A DNA stretch of 64,000 bases from Egaibacter danicus (GCA_016707075.1 JADJII010000006.1:62001-126000), one strand, 5' to 3'; counted from the stretch's first letter, positions 15,940 to 24,876 are shown. Translations and numbers: made by a program. The notes: a model not told the origin generated them from the sequence alone.

Positions 15940-17499
15940 TCAAGGATTGTTCCGCACCGCGCGACGGTACTGCATGGCCTCCGCCACGTGGGCCACCTGT
16001 GTCGTGGTAGCTCCAGCCAGGTCGGCAATGGTGCGTGCCACCTTCAAGGCACGGTGCGTGCTGCGGGCGGACCAGCCCAGCCGGGCGGCAGCGACATTCA
16101 GGAATTTGGCTGCTGCATCGTCCAGCAGCAGGTGGGTATCAATTTCCTGACCCTGCAGCGCGTGGTTGGCTTTACCCTGGCGCGCCACCGCCCGTTGCCG
16201 GGCATCGGCGCAGCGCGTCTGGATGCTGTGGGTGGACTCGCCTGCTGGCGACTGCATCAAATCAGCGGCGGGCAGGGCGGGCACTTCAATATGCAGGTCG
16301 ATGCGGTCCATCAGCGGGCCGCTGAGCTTGCCCTGGTAGCGTGACACCTGATCGGGCGTGCAGCGGCACGCCTTTTGCGAGGAGCCCAGATAGCCGCAGG
16401 GGCAGGGGTTCATCGCGCCAATGAGCTGAAAGCGCGCCGGGAATTCTGAACGTCTCGCCGCGCGCGAAATGGTGATGAGCCCGGTTTCCAGCGGTTCCCG
16501 CAGGGCTTCCAGAGCGGCCCGGGGGAACTCGGGCAGTTCATCCAGAAACAGGACACCGTGGTGGGCCAGCGAGATTTCGCCGGGGCGTGGAGGTGAGCCA
16601 CCGCCCACCAGCGCTACCGCACTGGCCGTGTGGTGCGGGTTACAGGTGGGCCGCTGAGCCCAGCGTTCAAGTGAAAACCGCCCGCCCAGACTGGCAATGG
16701 CGGCGCTTTGCAGGGCCTCATCCGTGCTCATGGGGGGCAACAGCCCGGCGAAACGCTGGGCCAGCATGGACTTGCCGGAGCCCGGCGGGCCGACCAACAG
16801 GATGCTGTGACCGCCCGCGGCAGCTATTTCCAGTGCGCGTTTGGCGCCGGTTTGTCCCTTGACGTCAGACAGATCGGCGTAGCGGGCAACAGTGGCTTTC
16901 GGGGCAGACGAGATGCGCGCCCAGCCGTCGCCGGTGTTGGCCGGGTCGTCGCCTGATGTGCCCGTTGCGTCCGTGGCACCCGGTGGCAGAAACTGGCGCA
17001 CCACATCCAGCAGGTGGCGGGCACGGTACACATGGGCATCGGGCACCAGCGCGGCCTCGTCGGCGCTGCCCACGGGCAAAACCAGCCGGGTTACCACTTT
17101 GGAGGCGTGCAACGCCAGCGCCATGGCCAGCGCGCCACGCACCGGGCGCAACTCGCCTGACAAAGACAGTTCCCCTGCAAACTCGTGGCCTGCCAGGCGC
17201 GATGCGTCGATCTGCCCGCTGGCGGCCAAAATACCCAATGCAATGGGCAAGTCGAACCGCCCGGAGTCTTTTGGCAGGTCGGCCGGCGCCAGGTTCACGG
17301 TGATGCGTTTGTTATTCGGGAACTCCAGCCCCGAGTTTTGAATGGCCGAGCGCACGCGCTCACGGGCTTCCTTCACCTCCACATCAGCAAGGCCTACCAG
17401 CGTGAAGCTCGGCAGCCCATTGGCCAGGTGCACCTCAACCGTGACTGCAGCTGCATCCAGACCCAACAAAGCCCGGCTTTGCACCAAAGACAGGCTCAT
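15940..17499 (-). CDS. comM: YifB/ComM family Mg-chelatase-like AAA ATPase
   Basis: 519 residues, the usual size. The N-terminal ChlI-like domain starts MSLSLVQSRALLGLDAAAVTVEVHLANGLP style and includes LAPADLPKDSGRFDLPIALG. The central AAA domain has Walker A GPPGSGKS, Walker B LFLDELPEF, and MNPCPCGYLG. The C-terminal domain has LSGPLMDRIDLHIEVP and the conserved NxxxT-like tail. ComM is a branch-migration helicase that helps integrate DNA taken up by natural transformation. Monocistronic, with divergent nitrogen-control sites upstream. Confidence 0.93.
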   Translation of the reverse strand: MSLSLVQSRALLGLDAAAVTVEVHLANGLPSFTLVGLADVEVKEARERVRSAIQNSGLEFPNNKRITVNLAPADLPKDSGRFDLPIALGILAASGQIDASRLAGHEFAGELSLSGELRPVRGALAMALALHASKVVTRLVLPVGSADEAALVPDAHVYRARHLLDVVRQFLPPGATDATGTSGDDPANTGDGWARISSAPKATVARYADLSDVKGQTGAKRALEIAAAGGHSILLVGPPGSGKSMLAQRFAGLLPPMSTDEALQSAAIASLGGRFSLERWAQRPTCNPHHTASAVALVGGGSPPRPGEISLAHHGVLFLDELPEFPRAALEALREPLETGLITISRAARRSEFPARFQLIGAMNPCPCGYLGSSQKACRCTPDQVSRYQGKLSGPLMDRIDLHIEVPALPAADLMQSPAGESTHSIQTRCADARQRAVARQGKANHALQGQEIDTHLLLDDAAAKFLNVAAARLGWSARSTHRALKVARTIADLAGATTTQVAHVAEAMQYRRAVRNNP

Positions 17500-17551
17500 A
17501 ACGGTAATTCCTCATAACGGTGCATGACCATCTGCTCGATTTTGAACTGAA

Positions 17552-17568
17552 TGCACCACATATGTGCA
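17552..17568. promoter_or_regulatory. Predicted NtrC-binding enhancer
   Basis: TGCACCACATATGTGCA fits the NtrC dyad GCAC-N7-GTGC. Additional half sites GGTGCA lie at 17519-17524 and 17613-17618. The distance to the sigma-54 promoter (about 100 bp) is normal for an enhancer. Confidence 0.65.
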
Positions 17569-17660
17569 TACTGATGTTTTATACAGTTATCTTAACGCAA
17601 GCTCGGTAAAAGGGTGCACGTCGACGGGAAAAATACCTGAAATAAGTTCTTCGAAATGAC

Positions 17661-17675
17661 TGGCATGGTAGTTGC
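17661..17675 (+). promoter_or_regulatory. Predicted sigma-54 promoter of glnK-amtB
   Basis: TGGCATGGTAGTTGC carries the invariant GG-N10-GC of -24/-12 promoters. Transcription would start near 17687, leaving a leader of about 70 nt before glnK. Confidence 0.75.
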
Positions 17676-17757
17676 GTATTGGCCTTGCCTACTCACCTTT
17701 GTTGGAGATCTTTGTGGAATCAATCACCGTACCCCCGTTTTTGCGTCAGGAGAAACT

Positions 17758-18096
17758 ATGAAACTCGTATCGGCTGTCATCAAACCGTTCAAGCTCGACG
17801 AGGTGCGCGAAGCCCTCTCGGCTATTGGCGTACAAGGTATCACCGTGACCGAAGTCAAAGGCTTCGGCCGTCAAAAAGGCCACACGGAGCTCTACCGCGG
17901 TGCTGAGTATGTGGTCGATTTTCTGCCCAAAGTGAAGATCGAAGCCGCTGTTTCGGACGAACTGGTGGACCGTGTTATTGAAGCCATCGAAGGTGCTGCG
18001 CGCACCGGCAAGATTGGCGACGGCAAGGTTTTTGTCTACAACCTGGAACAAGTCGTGCGCATCCGCACTGGCGAAACGGGCAAGGAGGCCCTATGA
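17758..18096 (+). CDS. glnK: Nitrogen regulatory protein P-II (GlnK)
   Basis: 112-residue PII signal protein. It carries the T-loop Tyr51 (GHTELYRGAEY), the usual uridylylation site, and the B-loop TGKIGDGKVFV. The ATG at 17758 with SD AGGAG is the normal PII start; the frame is open further upstream without similarity. Its stop overlaps the amtB start (ATGA), so the two are translationally coupled; pairing with amtB makes it GlnK rather than GlnB. It should block AmtB when nitrogen is plentiful. The NtrC and sigma-54 sites upstream indicate induction under nitrogen limitation. Confidence 0.95.
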   Translation: MKLVSAVIKPFKLDEVREALSAIGVQGITVTEVKGFGRQKGHTELYRGAEYVVDFLPKVKIEAAVSDELVDRVIEAIEGAARTGKIGDGKVFVYNLEQVVRIRTGETGKEAL

Positions 18097-19637
18097 AAAA
18101 GTTAATCCTTTCACTTGCGCTCGGTTTAAGCCTGCTGATGGGCGGCACAGCCGCCTTCGCTCAAGCGGCACCAGCCGCACCCGCAGCTTCCGCAGCGATG
18201 GAAGCCAAACCGGCTGATGCGGCTGCTGCGCCTGCAGCTGTTGCTGCACCGGCCGCCGCTGCTGAAGCCGCACCCGCTGCGGCCCCTGCTGCGCCTGCTC
18301 CGGTACCCAATAAAGGCGACACAGCCTGGATGATGGTTTCCACGCTGTTGGTTATCTTGATGACGGTTCCCGGTCTGGCGCTGTTCTATGGCGGACTGGT
18401 CCGCAGCAAAAACATGCTGTCGGTGCTGATGCAGGTCATGGTCACGTTCTCATTGATCGTTGTACTGTGGTTCATCTATGGCTACAGCCTGGCGTTCACC
18501 GAAGGCAATGCATTTGTGGGTGGGTTTGATCGCCTGTTCATGAAGGGTGTCTGGGACAACGCTGCGGGCACGTTTGCCAATGCAGCGACCTTTAGCAAGG
18601 GTGTGTACATCCCGGAGATCGTGTTCGCAGCTTTCCAGGCAACGTTTGCCGGCATCACCTGCGCGCTGATCGTTGGCGCATTCGCCGAGCGCATGAAGTT
18701 CTCGGCCGTGCTGATGTTCATGGTGCTGTGGTTCACCTTCAGCTACGCCCCGATCGCCCATATGGTGTGGTTCTGGATGGGTCCTGATGCCTACGCGTCC
18801 AAGGAAGTGGTTGATGCCATGACCGCCAAGGCGGGTTACGTCTGGCAGTCCGGCGCGCTGGACTTCGCTGGCGGCACCGTGGTGCACATCAACGCAGCCG
18901 TTGCCGGCCTGGTCGGCGCCTTCATGGTCGGCAAGCGTATCGGTTACGGCAAGGAAGCCATGGCGCCTCACAGCCTGACGCTGACCATGGTCGGTGCCTC
19001 GCTGCTGTGGGTGGGCTGGTTTGGCTTCAACGCCGGCTCGGCTCTGGAAGCCAATGGCTTCGCGGCTCTGGCGTTCATCAACACCTTCGGTGCAACGGCT
19101 GCTGCCGTGTTGGCCTGGTGTATCGGCGAAGCGCTGATGCGCGGTAAGGCTTCCATGCTGGGTGCAGCATCCGGTGCGGTAGCGGGTCTGGTGGCGATCA
19201 CGCCAGCAGCCGGCAACGTCGGTATCGGCGGTGCCCTGTTCATCGGCTTCTTTGCCAGCTTCGCCTGCTTGTGGGGTGTGAATGGCCTCAAGAAGATGCT
19301 CGGTGCAGATGACTCACTGGACGTCTTCGGCGTGCACGGCATTGGCGGTATCGTCGGTGCCCTGTTGACGGGTGTGTTCAATGCGCCTTCGCTGGGTGGC
19401 CCTGGCTATGTGGCCGACTGGGTTACGGCGGGCATGGTGACGGCTGCTGACTACTCCATCGCAGGGCAGGTCTGGATTCAGGCCAAGGCTGTGCTGACGA
19501 CCATCGTCTGGTCGGGCGTGGTGTCGGTGGTGGCATTCAAACTGGTTGATCTGGTGATTGGTCTGCGCGTGACGGAAGAAGAAGAGCGCGAAGGTCTGGA
19601 CATCAGCGCGCACGGCGAAACCGCCTACAACCGCTAG
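18093..19637 (+). CDS. amtB: Ammonium transporter AmtB
   Basis: 514 residues. Signal peptide (first ~24 residues), an Ala/Pro-rich periplasmic segment to about residue 72, then 11 membrane segments of the Amt/Rh family. The pore twin histidines are in VHINAAVAGLVGAF and VFGVHGIGGIVGALLTG, and LFYGGLVRSKN follows TM1. It conducts ammonium across the inner membrane and is gated by GlnK, encoded directly upstream. The alanine/proline linker of roughly 45 residues is long for the family. A strong terminator follows. Confidence 0.96.
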   Translation: MKKLILSLALGLSLLMGGTAAFAQAAPAAPAASAAMEAKPADAAAAPAAVAAPAAAAEAAPAAAPAAPAPVPNKGDTAWMMVSTLLVILMTVPGLALFYGGLVRSKNMLSVLMQVMVTFSLIVVLWFIYGYSLAFTEGNAFVGGFDRLFMKGVWDNAAGTFANAATFSKGVYIPEIVFAAFQATFAGITCALIVGAFAERMKFSAVLMFMVLWFTFSYAPIAHMVWFWMGPDAYASKEVVDAMTAKAGYVWQSGALDFAGGTVVHINAAVAGLVGAFMVGKRIGYGKEAMAPHSLTLTMVGASLLWVGWFGFNAGSALEANGFAALAFINTFGATAAAVLAWCIGEALMRGKASMLGAASGAVAGLVAITPAAGNVGIGGALFIGFFASFACLWGVNGLKKMLGADDSLDVFGVHGIGGIVGALLTGVFNAPSLGGPGYVADWVTAGMVTAADYSIAGQVWIQAKAVLTTIVWSGVVSVVAFKLVDLVIGLRVTEEEEREGLDISAHGETAYNR

Positions 19638-19688
19638 GCATTTTCATGATCGTCTCCTGGCCAGCCTGACCGTCAAGGTTGGCTTCTG

Positions 19689-19722
19689 ATCCGCGACAGT
19701 TTCGGCTGTCGCGGATTTTTTT
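19689..19722 (+). terminator. Rho-independent terminator of glnK-amtB
   Basis: Perfect 11-bp stem ATCCGCGACAG / CTGTCGCGGAT around TTTCGG, followed by seven T. Confidence 0.93.
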
Positions 19723-19780
19723 CGTTCTTCGTTCCGGGTGAAGAGGCCATGCACAATACGGCATTCACACGAGCCTCCCC

Positions 19781-20647
19781 ATGACCGAATCACTGACATT
19801 GACGAATGAGCACCTGCGCTGCGAGATCAAACCCGGGCTGGGCGGTTGCGTTGCCGGGCTGTGGTTGCAAGGCATACCGGTGCTGCGTTCAACCCCGGCG
19901 CAGTCGCTGGTGTCGGTGCGGGAGTCGGGCAGTTTTCCGCTAGTGCCTTTTTCCAATCGGATAGGTCACGCCACCTTGCAATGGAACGGCACCAGCCACC
20001 CGCTGGTGAAAAACTTCCCGCCCGAGCCCCATGCCATCCACGGTGTGGGCTGGCAGCGGCCCTGGGCGGTGCTGGAGGCGGATGACCACTTTGCGATGCT
20101 CTCCTTCGAACACCGGCCTGATGCCAGCTGGCCGTTTGCATTTGATGCCTCACAGGCATTCCGGCTTACCCCCCATGCGCTGGAAATGACCCTGAGCATC
20201 ACCAACCAGTCTGCCCAGAGCGCACCCGTGGGTCTGGGTTTTCACCCCTACTTCGTCAAACGCGCTGGCACTCACATTCAATTTGAAGCGACGGGCCGTT
20301 GGGAAATGAGTAGCGAAACACTGCCGACCCATCGCGCCCCCTCTCAGGGGCTGGATGTGGACCTGGCCGCTCTCGACGTGGACCACTGCTTTGACGGCTG
20401 GAGCGGCATGCTGCAGTTGCGCGACGAATTGCTGCACACGCGCATCACGTCGACCATGAGCCGCCTGGTGGTCTTTACCAACACCACCAAGAGCTTTGTA
20501 GCGATCGAACCGGTGAGCCATGTGAACAATGCGCTCAACATGGTTGCCTTGAACCCGGAGAAGGCGGACGAACTGGGTGTGAACATCCTGCAGCCGGGTG
20601 AGTCCATGACTGCCCAGATGACCATTGAAGTGGATACCGCGACATGA
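19781..20647 (+). CDS. Aldose 1-epimerase
   Basis: 288-residue mutarotase that interconverts alpha and beta sugar anomers. It shows the family pattern: PLVPFSNRIGHATLQWNG, the catalytic HAIHGVGWQRPW, GFHPYFVKR and the C-terminal catalytic-Glu region (VAIEPVSHVNNA). It overlaps the next gene, a lactonase-family protein, by 4 nt, so both probably serve one sugar oxidation route: mutarotation, oxidation elsewhere, lactone opening. A second, broken epimerase gene lies at 29821. Confidence 0.88.
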   Translation: MTESLTLTNEHLRCEIKPGLGGCVAGLWLQGIPVLRSTPAQSLVSVRESGSFPLVPFSNRIGHATLQWNGTSHPLVKNFPPEPHAIHGVGWQRPWAVLEADDHFAMLSFEHRPDASWPFAFDASQAFRLTPHALEMTLSITNQSAQSAPVGLGFHPYFVKRAGTHIQFEATGRWEMSSETLPTHRAPSQGLDVDLAALDVDHCFDGWSGMLQLRDELLHTRITSTMSRLVVFTNTTKSFVAIEPVSHVNNALNMVALNPEKADELGVNILQPGESMTAQMTIEVDTAT

Positions 20648-21579
20648 CATTGACCACCCTCAACGCCAACTGGCAAGCCGTCTCGCCCGAGCCCAGCGCC
20701 CTGGGCGAATCCCCGTTCTGGCACCCGCACGAGCAAATGCTTTATTGGGTGGATATTCCCGGCCAGAAGATCCTGCGCGCCAATGTCTTCATGGGCACGG
20801 TGCAAAGCTGGCCGATGCCGATGGAGCCGGGTTGCATCGCCCCGGCGGCCAGCGGTGGCCTGGTGATCGCCCTGCGCGACGGCATTTACCGCGCCCGTGA
20901 CTGGGGCGGGGTTCTGACGCTGATCCAGCGTTTTGACCACGATACTGCCACCATGCGGTTCAACGACGGCAAGGCTGACCCGCTGGGCCGCTTTTGGGCC
21001 GGTACGATGTTTGAGCCCCGCACGGCCCCCAACGCGGAACTGTTTTCGCTGGACTGTCGCGGTGGCAAAGCACCGGTGGTGGAGCGCAAAGCAGGCAATG
21101 CCATCATCGCCAACGGGCTGGCCTGGTCACCCGACGCCAAAACGGTGTATTGGACCGACACGCCCAACCATGTCATTCGTGCCTGGGACTGGGACGCGAC
21201 CAGCAATGCCATGACGAACATGCGTGTGTTTCATCAGTTCCCGATGAAACCGGATGGCTGGACATACGGCATGGGTGGATATGGTGGTCGGCCTGACGGT
21301 GCGGCGGTGGATGTGCAAGGCAACTACTACGTGGCCATGTTCGAGGGCCAACGCATTCTCAAGCTATCGCCCGCTGGCGAACTGCTGGCTGAGATTCCTA
21401 CGCCGGCGCAGTGCCCCACGATGCCGTGTTTCGGTGGTGACGACTGGCAGACGCTGTACATCACCACGGCCAGCTATAACCGTTCCGAGCAAGAGCTGGC
21501 AGACATGCCGCAGAGTGGTTGTGTGTTCTCCATGCGGGTGGGCGTGCCGGGCTTGCCAACGAACTTCTTCAGCGACTGA
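20644..21579 (+). CDS. SMP-30/gluconolactonase family sugar lactonase
   Basis: 311-residue six-bladed beta-propeller. Motifs are LGESPFWHPHEQMLYWVDIPGQKI (metal-ligand Glu), MRFNDGKADPLGRFWAGTM (metal-ligand Asn), IANGLAWSPDAKTVYWTDT and GRPDGAAVDVQGNYYVAMFEGQ (catalytic Asp). It hydrolyses a sugar lactone, for example glucono-, galactono- or arabinono-lactone; sequence alone does not say which. No signal peptide. Start ATGA overlaps the epimerase stop. Confidence 0.88.
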   Translation: MTLTTLNANWQAVSPEPSALGESPFWHPHEQMLYWVDIPGQKILRANVFMGTVQSWPMPMEPGCIAPAASGGLVIALRDGIYRARDWGGVLTLIQRFDHDTATMRFNDGKADPLGRFWAGTMFEPRTAPNAELFSLDCRGGKAPVVERKAGNAIIANGLAWSPDAKTVYWTDTPNHVIRAWDWDATSNAMTNMRVFHQFPMKPDGWTYGMGGYGGRPDGAAVDVQGNYYVAMFEGQRILKLSPAGELLAEIPTPAQCPTMPCFGGDDWQTLYITTASYNRSEQELADMPQSGCVFSMRVGVPGLPTNFFSD

Positions 21580-21639
21580 TCATTTTTCGAACACACCTGT
21601 TTCAAAAAATTCAAACAGGCAGCTGCACTCGCCGGTACC

Positions 21640-22764
21640 ATGCAGGCCATGGATTTAGCGCTCACCCAACTCATTGACCGCATTCAGGCGGCAGCAGCGG
21701 CTGTCCAGCCGCTGCGCATTCGCGGCGGCGGCACCAAGGACTTTTATGGCCAGGCACTGCAGGGCGACGTGCTGGACACCCGCGGCCTGCAAGGTATCGT
21801 CAGTTATGAGCCCAGCGAGCTGGTGGTGACCGTGCGCGCCGGTACGTCGCTGGCCGAGCTGGAGTCTGTGCTGGCCGCGCAGGGCCAGTACCTGCCGTTT
21901 GAGCCCCCGCACTTCGCCACTAGTGCCGGTGATGTGGCCACCGTTGGTGGCATGGTCGCTGCTGGTCTGGGTGGCCCGGCCCGCGCTGCGGTGGGCAATG
22001 TGCGCGATTATGTGCTGGGCGTGCAGATCATCAACGGCCGGGGCGAGCTGCTCACCTTTGGCGGGCAGGTGATGAAAAACGTGGCGGGTTACGACGTGTC
22101 GCGCTTGATGGCCGGGGCCATGGGCATGCTGGGTGTGATCGCGGAGGTCTCGCTCAAGGTGCTGCCGGTGGCGGTGGCCGAGGCCACGCTGCTGTTTCAT
22201 CTGGACGAGGCGAGTGCGATCAAACAGCTCAATGCCTGGGCGGGCAAACCACTACCGGTCAACGCCAGTTGCTGGGTCAATGACAAGACAAGTGGTAGCG
22301 ACAACCCCAGCCTGTATGTGCGTCTGCGAGGCGCCAAAGCGGCCGTGGAGGCCGCCTGCCAGACCATGGGCGGCGAGCGCAAAGACGCAGCTGCGGTCGC
22401 GGCCGACTGGAACGCCCTGCGTGAGCAAACCCTGCCGTTTTTTGCCCGCCAGAACAACGAATGCCTGTGGCGCCTGAGCGTGCCGGACACCACCGCGCCA
22501 CTGGATGTGGGCGAGACGCTGATCGAATGGGGCGGCGCCCAGCGCTGGGTCAGAGCCCCGGCGGGTGAGGCTACGCGTCTGCGCGCCGCCGCTGATCGGG
22601 TTGGTGGAACCGCTACATTATTTATAGCTACTCACGCATATCCGAAGAGGGCTGAGGCCATATTTCACCCCCTGAAAACGCCTCTGGACCGCATCCACCG
22701 TGATTTGAAGCGTCAGTTCGATCCCGCCAACATCTTCAACCGCGGGCGCATGTATGCAGACTAA
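21640..22764 (+). CDS. glcE: Glycolate oxidase subunit GlcE (FAD-binding)
   Basis: 374 residues. FAD-binding type 4 domain (LRIRGGGTKDFYG, TVRAGTSLAELESVLAAQGQ, GGMVAAGLGGPARAAVGNVRDYVLG, MKNVAGYDVSRLMAGAMG) and the C-terminal RQFDPANIFNRGRMY. With GlcD and GlcF it oxidises glycolate to glyoxylate at the membrane. ATG 21640 and ATG 21649 are both possible. glcD is not in this window; the upstream gene is the lactonase. The segment IATHAYPKRAEA near residue 330 comes from an inserted 49-bp repeat. It overlaps glcF by 11 nt. Confidence 0.92.
   Translation: MQAMDLALTQLIDRIQAAAAAVQPLRIRGGGTKDFYGQALQGDVLDTRGLQGIVSYEPSELVVTVRAGTSLAELESVLAAQGQYLPFEPPHFATSAGDVATVGGMVAAGLGGPARAAVGNVRDYVLGVQIINGRGELLTFGGQVMKNVAGYDVSRLMAGAMGMLGVIAEVSLKVLPVAVAEATLLFHLDEASAIKQLNAWAGKPLPVNASCWVNDKTSGSDNPSLYVRLRGAKAAVEAACQTMGGERKDAAAVAADWNALREQTLPFFARQNNECLWRLSVPDTTAPLDVGETLIEWGGAQRWVRAPAGEATRLRAAADRVGGTATLFIATHAYPKRAEAIFHPLKTPLDRIHRDLKRQFDPANIFNRGRMYAD
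22612..22659 (+). repeat. 49-bp dispersed repeat, copy 5 (inside glcE)
   Basis: GCTACATTATTTATAGC, core TACTCACGCATATCCG, 3' end AGGGCTGAGGCC. Read in frame by glcE, about 35 codons before its stop. Confidence 0.85.
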
Positions 22765-23995
22765 CCTCGCTCCCGAATACAAAAACACCGCCGACGGCAT
22801 TGCCGCCGAAGCCATTCTGCGCAAATGTGTGCACTGCGGTTTCTGCACCGCCACCTGCCCTACCTACCAGCTGCTGGGTGACGAACTCGACGGCCCGCGG
22901 GGCCGCATTTACCTGATGAAGCAGGTGCTGGAGGGTGAAACGCCCACACGCGCCACCCAGATGCACCTGGACCGCTGCCTGACCTGCCGCAGCTGCGAAA
23001 GCACCTGCCCATCCGGTGTGGACTACGGCCACCTGGTGGACATCGGCCGCAAACTGGTGGATGCCAAAGTGCCACGCCCCGCTGCTGAGACCGCGCTGCG
23101 CTGGGCGCTGAAAGAAGGGCTGCCGTCGCCGCTGTTTGCCCCGGCCATGAAGCTGGGACAGCTGGTTCGCCCGCTATTGCCGGCTTCTCTGAAGAACAAG
23201 GTTCCCGCGAAGCAGGACGCCGGGGTCTGGCCTACGCGCCAGCACGCCCGCAAGGTGTTGATGCTGGCCGGGTGTGTACAGCCCGCAATGATGCCCAACA
23301 TCAACCGCGCCACGGCCCGTGTGCTGGACGCCGCCGGTATTCAAACCGTGCTGGCGCCCAAGGCCGGCTGCTGCGGCGCCGTGAAGTTCCACCTCAACGA
23401 TCAGGATGGCGGCAAGGCCGAGATGCGCGCCAACATCGACGCCTGGTGGCCGCATATAACGGGTGACAGCCCGGTGGAGGCGATCATCATGAACGCTTCC
23501 GGCTGTGGCGTGACAGTCAAGGAATACGGCCACATTCTCAAAGACGACCCGGCTTACGCGGTTAAAGCGCAGCGCATCAGCGAGCTGACGAAAGACTTGA
23601 GCGAGTGGCTGCCCGAGCTGGCGGACAAGCTCAAGGGCAAGGTATCCGTGAAGACCTCTGGCAATAGGGGTCAGGTGGCTTTTCATCCACCCTGCACACT
23701 GCAGCATGGCCAGCAGTTGCGTGGTGGTGTTGAGAAACACTTGAATGAGCTGGGTTTTCAGGTCAGGGTTTCGACCAATGAATCGCACCTATGCTGCGGC
23801 TCGGCGGGAACTTACTCTGTGCTCAACCCCGATATTGCCTACACACTGCGTGACCGCAAGCTGGGCAATCTGCAGGAAATGCAGCCCGATGTCATCGTCA
23901 GCGCCAATATCGGGTGCATCACGCACCTGCAAAGTGGCACCACCACGCCGGTGAAGCACTGGGTGGAAGTGCTGGACGAAGCACTTGGCGGATGA
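22754..23995 (+). CDS. glcF: Glycolate oxidase iron-sulfur subunit GlcF
   Basis: 413 residues with two 4Fe-4S clusters (CVHCGFCTATCP near 25 and CLTCRSCESTCP near 76) and two cysteine-rich CCG domains (LAGCVQPAMMP, AGCCGAVKFHL, and CCGSAGTYSVLNPD). It passes electrons from the GlcDE flavins to the respiratory chain at the inner membrane. Full length, and its start lies within the glcE 3' end. Confidence 0.95.
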   Translation: MQTNLAPEYKNTADGIAAEAILRKCVHCGFCTATCPTYQLLGDELDGPRGRIYLMKQVLEGETPTRATQMHLDRCLTCRSCESTCPSGVDYGHLVDIGRKLVDAKVPRPAAETALRWALKEGLPSPLFAPAMKLGQLVRPLLPASLKNKVPAKQDAGVWPTRQHARKVLMLAGCVQPAMMPNINRATARVLDAAGIQTVLAPKAGCCGAVKFHLNDQDGGKAEMRANIDAWWPHITGDSPVEAIIMNASGCGVTVKEYGHILKDDPAYAVKAQRISELTKDLSEWLPELADKLKGKVSVKTSGNRGQVAFHPPCTLQHGQQLRGGVEKHLNELGFQVRVSTNESHLCCGSAGTYSVLNPDIAYTLRDRKLGNLQEMQPDVIVSANIGCITHLQSGTTTPVKHWVEVLDEALGG

Positions 23996-24024
23996 AGCCG
24001 CCAAGAGTGCTGTAAATAAGACGA

Positions 24025-24267
24025 TTACTGAGGAGACGGACCGCGTCCTGCAATGTGGCGGAACGTGATGCGCCCTTTGCTCAGGTCGTAAGGTGACAGT
24101 TCCAGTGACACCTTGTCACCCGCAAGGATGCGGATGTGGTGCTTCTTCATCTTCCCGCCGGTATAGGCGACCAGTTGATGGCCGTTGTCCAGCGTGACGC
24201 GAAAGCGGGAATCAGGCAACACATCGGTCACCATCCCGTTCATTTCAATCAATTCTTCTTTGGCCAT
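24025..24267 (-). CDS. infA: Translation initiation factor IF-1
   Basis: 80 residues: the whole S1-like OB fold (EELIEMNGMVTDVLPDSRFRVTLDNGHQ, GDKVSLELSPYDLSKGRITFRH) plus a short extra tail AGRGPSPQ. Many betaproteobacteria carry two IF-1 genes. This stand-alone, tailed copy, away from ribosomal protein genes, looks like the accessory one. It converges with glcF and lies 51 bp downstream of the next small gene. Confidence 0.93.
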   Translation of the reverse strand: MAKEELIEMNGMVTDVLPDSRFRVTLDNGHQLVAYTGGKMKKHHIRILAGDKVSLELSPYDLSKGRITFRHIAGRGPSPQ

Positions 24268-24318
24268 GACAAAAACTCCAGTTGAATGAGGATAAAAATC
24301 TTTCGCAGATCGTGTGCA

Positions 24319-24546
24319 TCAGGCCATGCGGCCCTGAATCCACGAAATGCCTTGGGCGGTGGCGTAGTTGGCGGCGGCGTTGTTGCTGCCAAAGACAGGT
24401 GTGAAGCGGATCACGCGGTCATGCGTGCCGCTGCCGCGGCCCGAGCGAATCGATACGGACGCAGCGTAACGCCCGTCGTCCAGTTGTTTGGTGAGCGGTG
24501 AGACAAGGTACTTGCCCACTGCGATATTGGTATTCATGCTGTTCAT
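24319..24546 (-). CDS. Small conserved-looking hypothetical protein
   Basis: 75 residues (72 if it begins at the MNTN methionine). Seen: VGKYLVSPLTKQLDDGRYAASVSIRSGRGSGTHDRVIRFTPVF, a two-to-four strand pattern resembling a small beta domain, then a helix. No family recognised. It is transcribed towards infA and may share its promoter. Upstream, at 24560-24581, is an 8-bp hairpin (GCTGCGAC/GTCGTAGC with one G-T pair), possibly in its leader. Confidence 0.6.
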   Translation of the reverse strand: MNSMNTNIAVGKYLVSPLTKQLDDGRYAASVSIRSGRGSGTHDRVIRFTPVFGSNNAAANYATAQGISWIQGRMA

Positions 24547-24876
24547 TGAAATATCTTGAGCTGCGACGAAAGTGTCGTAGCCCGGTTGTCAGGGGAACAT
24601 CAGCCTGCAGACAGATTGATGCGTGTTCGGATTCGGTCAGCAATTCACCAAGCATCGGTGGGTGCTGAACACAAGGGTTGATCCGACGATTGCCTGAGAA
24701 GCAAAACCTGTAGCCAGGCGTCTGATCGACGCTACAACACGCTATGCCATCTGGGGTGTGAGAGGTGCTGCGCCTGATATTCAAGGCAGACCCAAAAGAC
24801 GAGCTGTTAAAGCTTTTGACGATTCCGATAGCCCGATTGTACGCTTTTAGCCCCGGTTTGGGGCGAATCCTGTAGT
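24547..24876. other. Intergenic region, no gene seen
   Basis: 330 bases between the divergent small gene and the end of the sugar ABC operon. Contains the leader hairpin at 24560-24581 and a GCCCC/GGGGC hairpin at 24850-24864, which could weakly end the ABC operon on the minus strand (no T run). Open frames here have no protein-like character. Confidence 0.5.

Noticed and set aside
24419..24784. 121-codon frame upstream of the small gene near infA
   Set aside because: Overlaps the better candidate at 24319-24546 and has no protein-like pattern.
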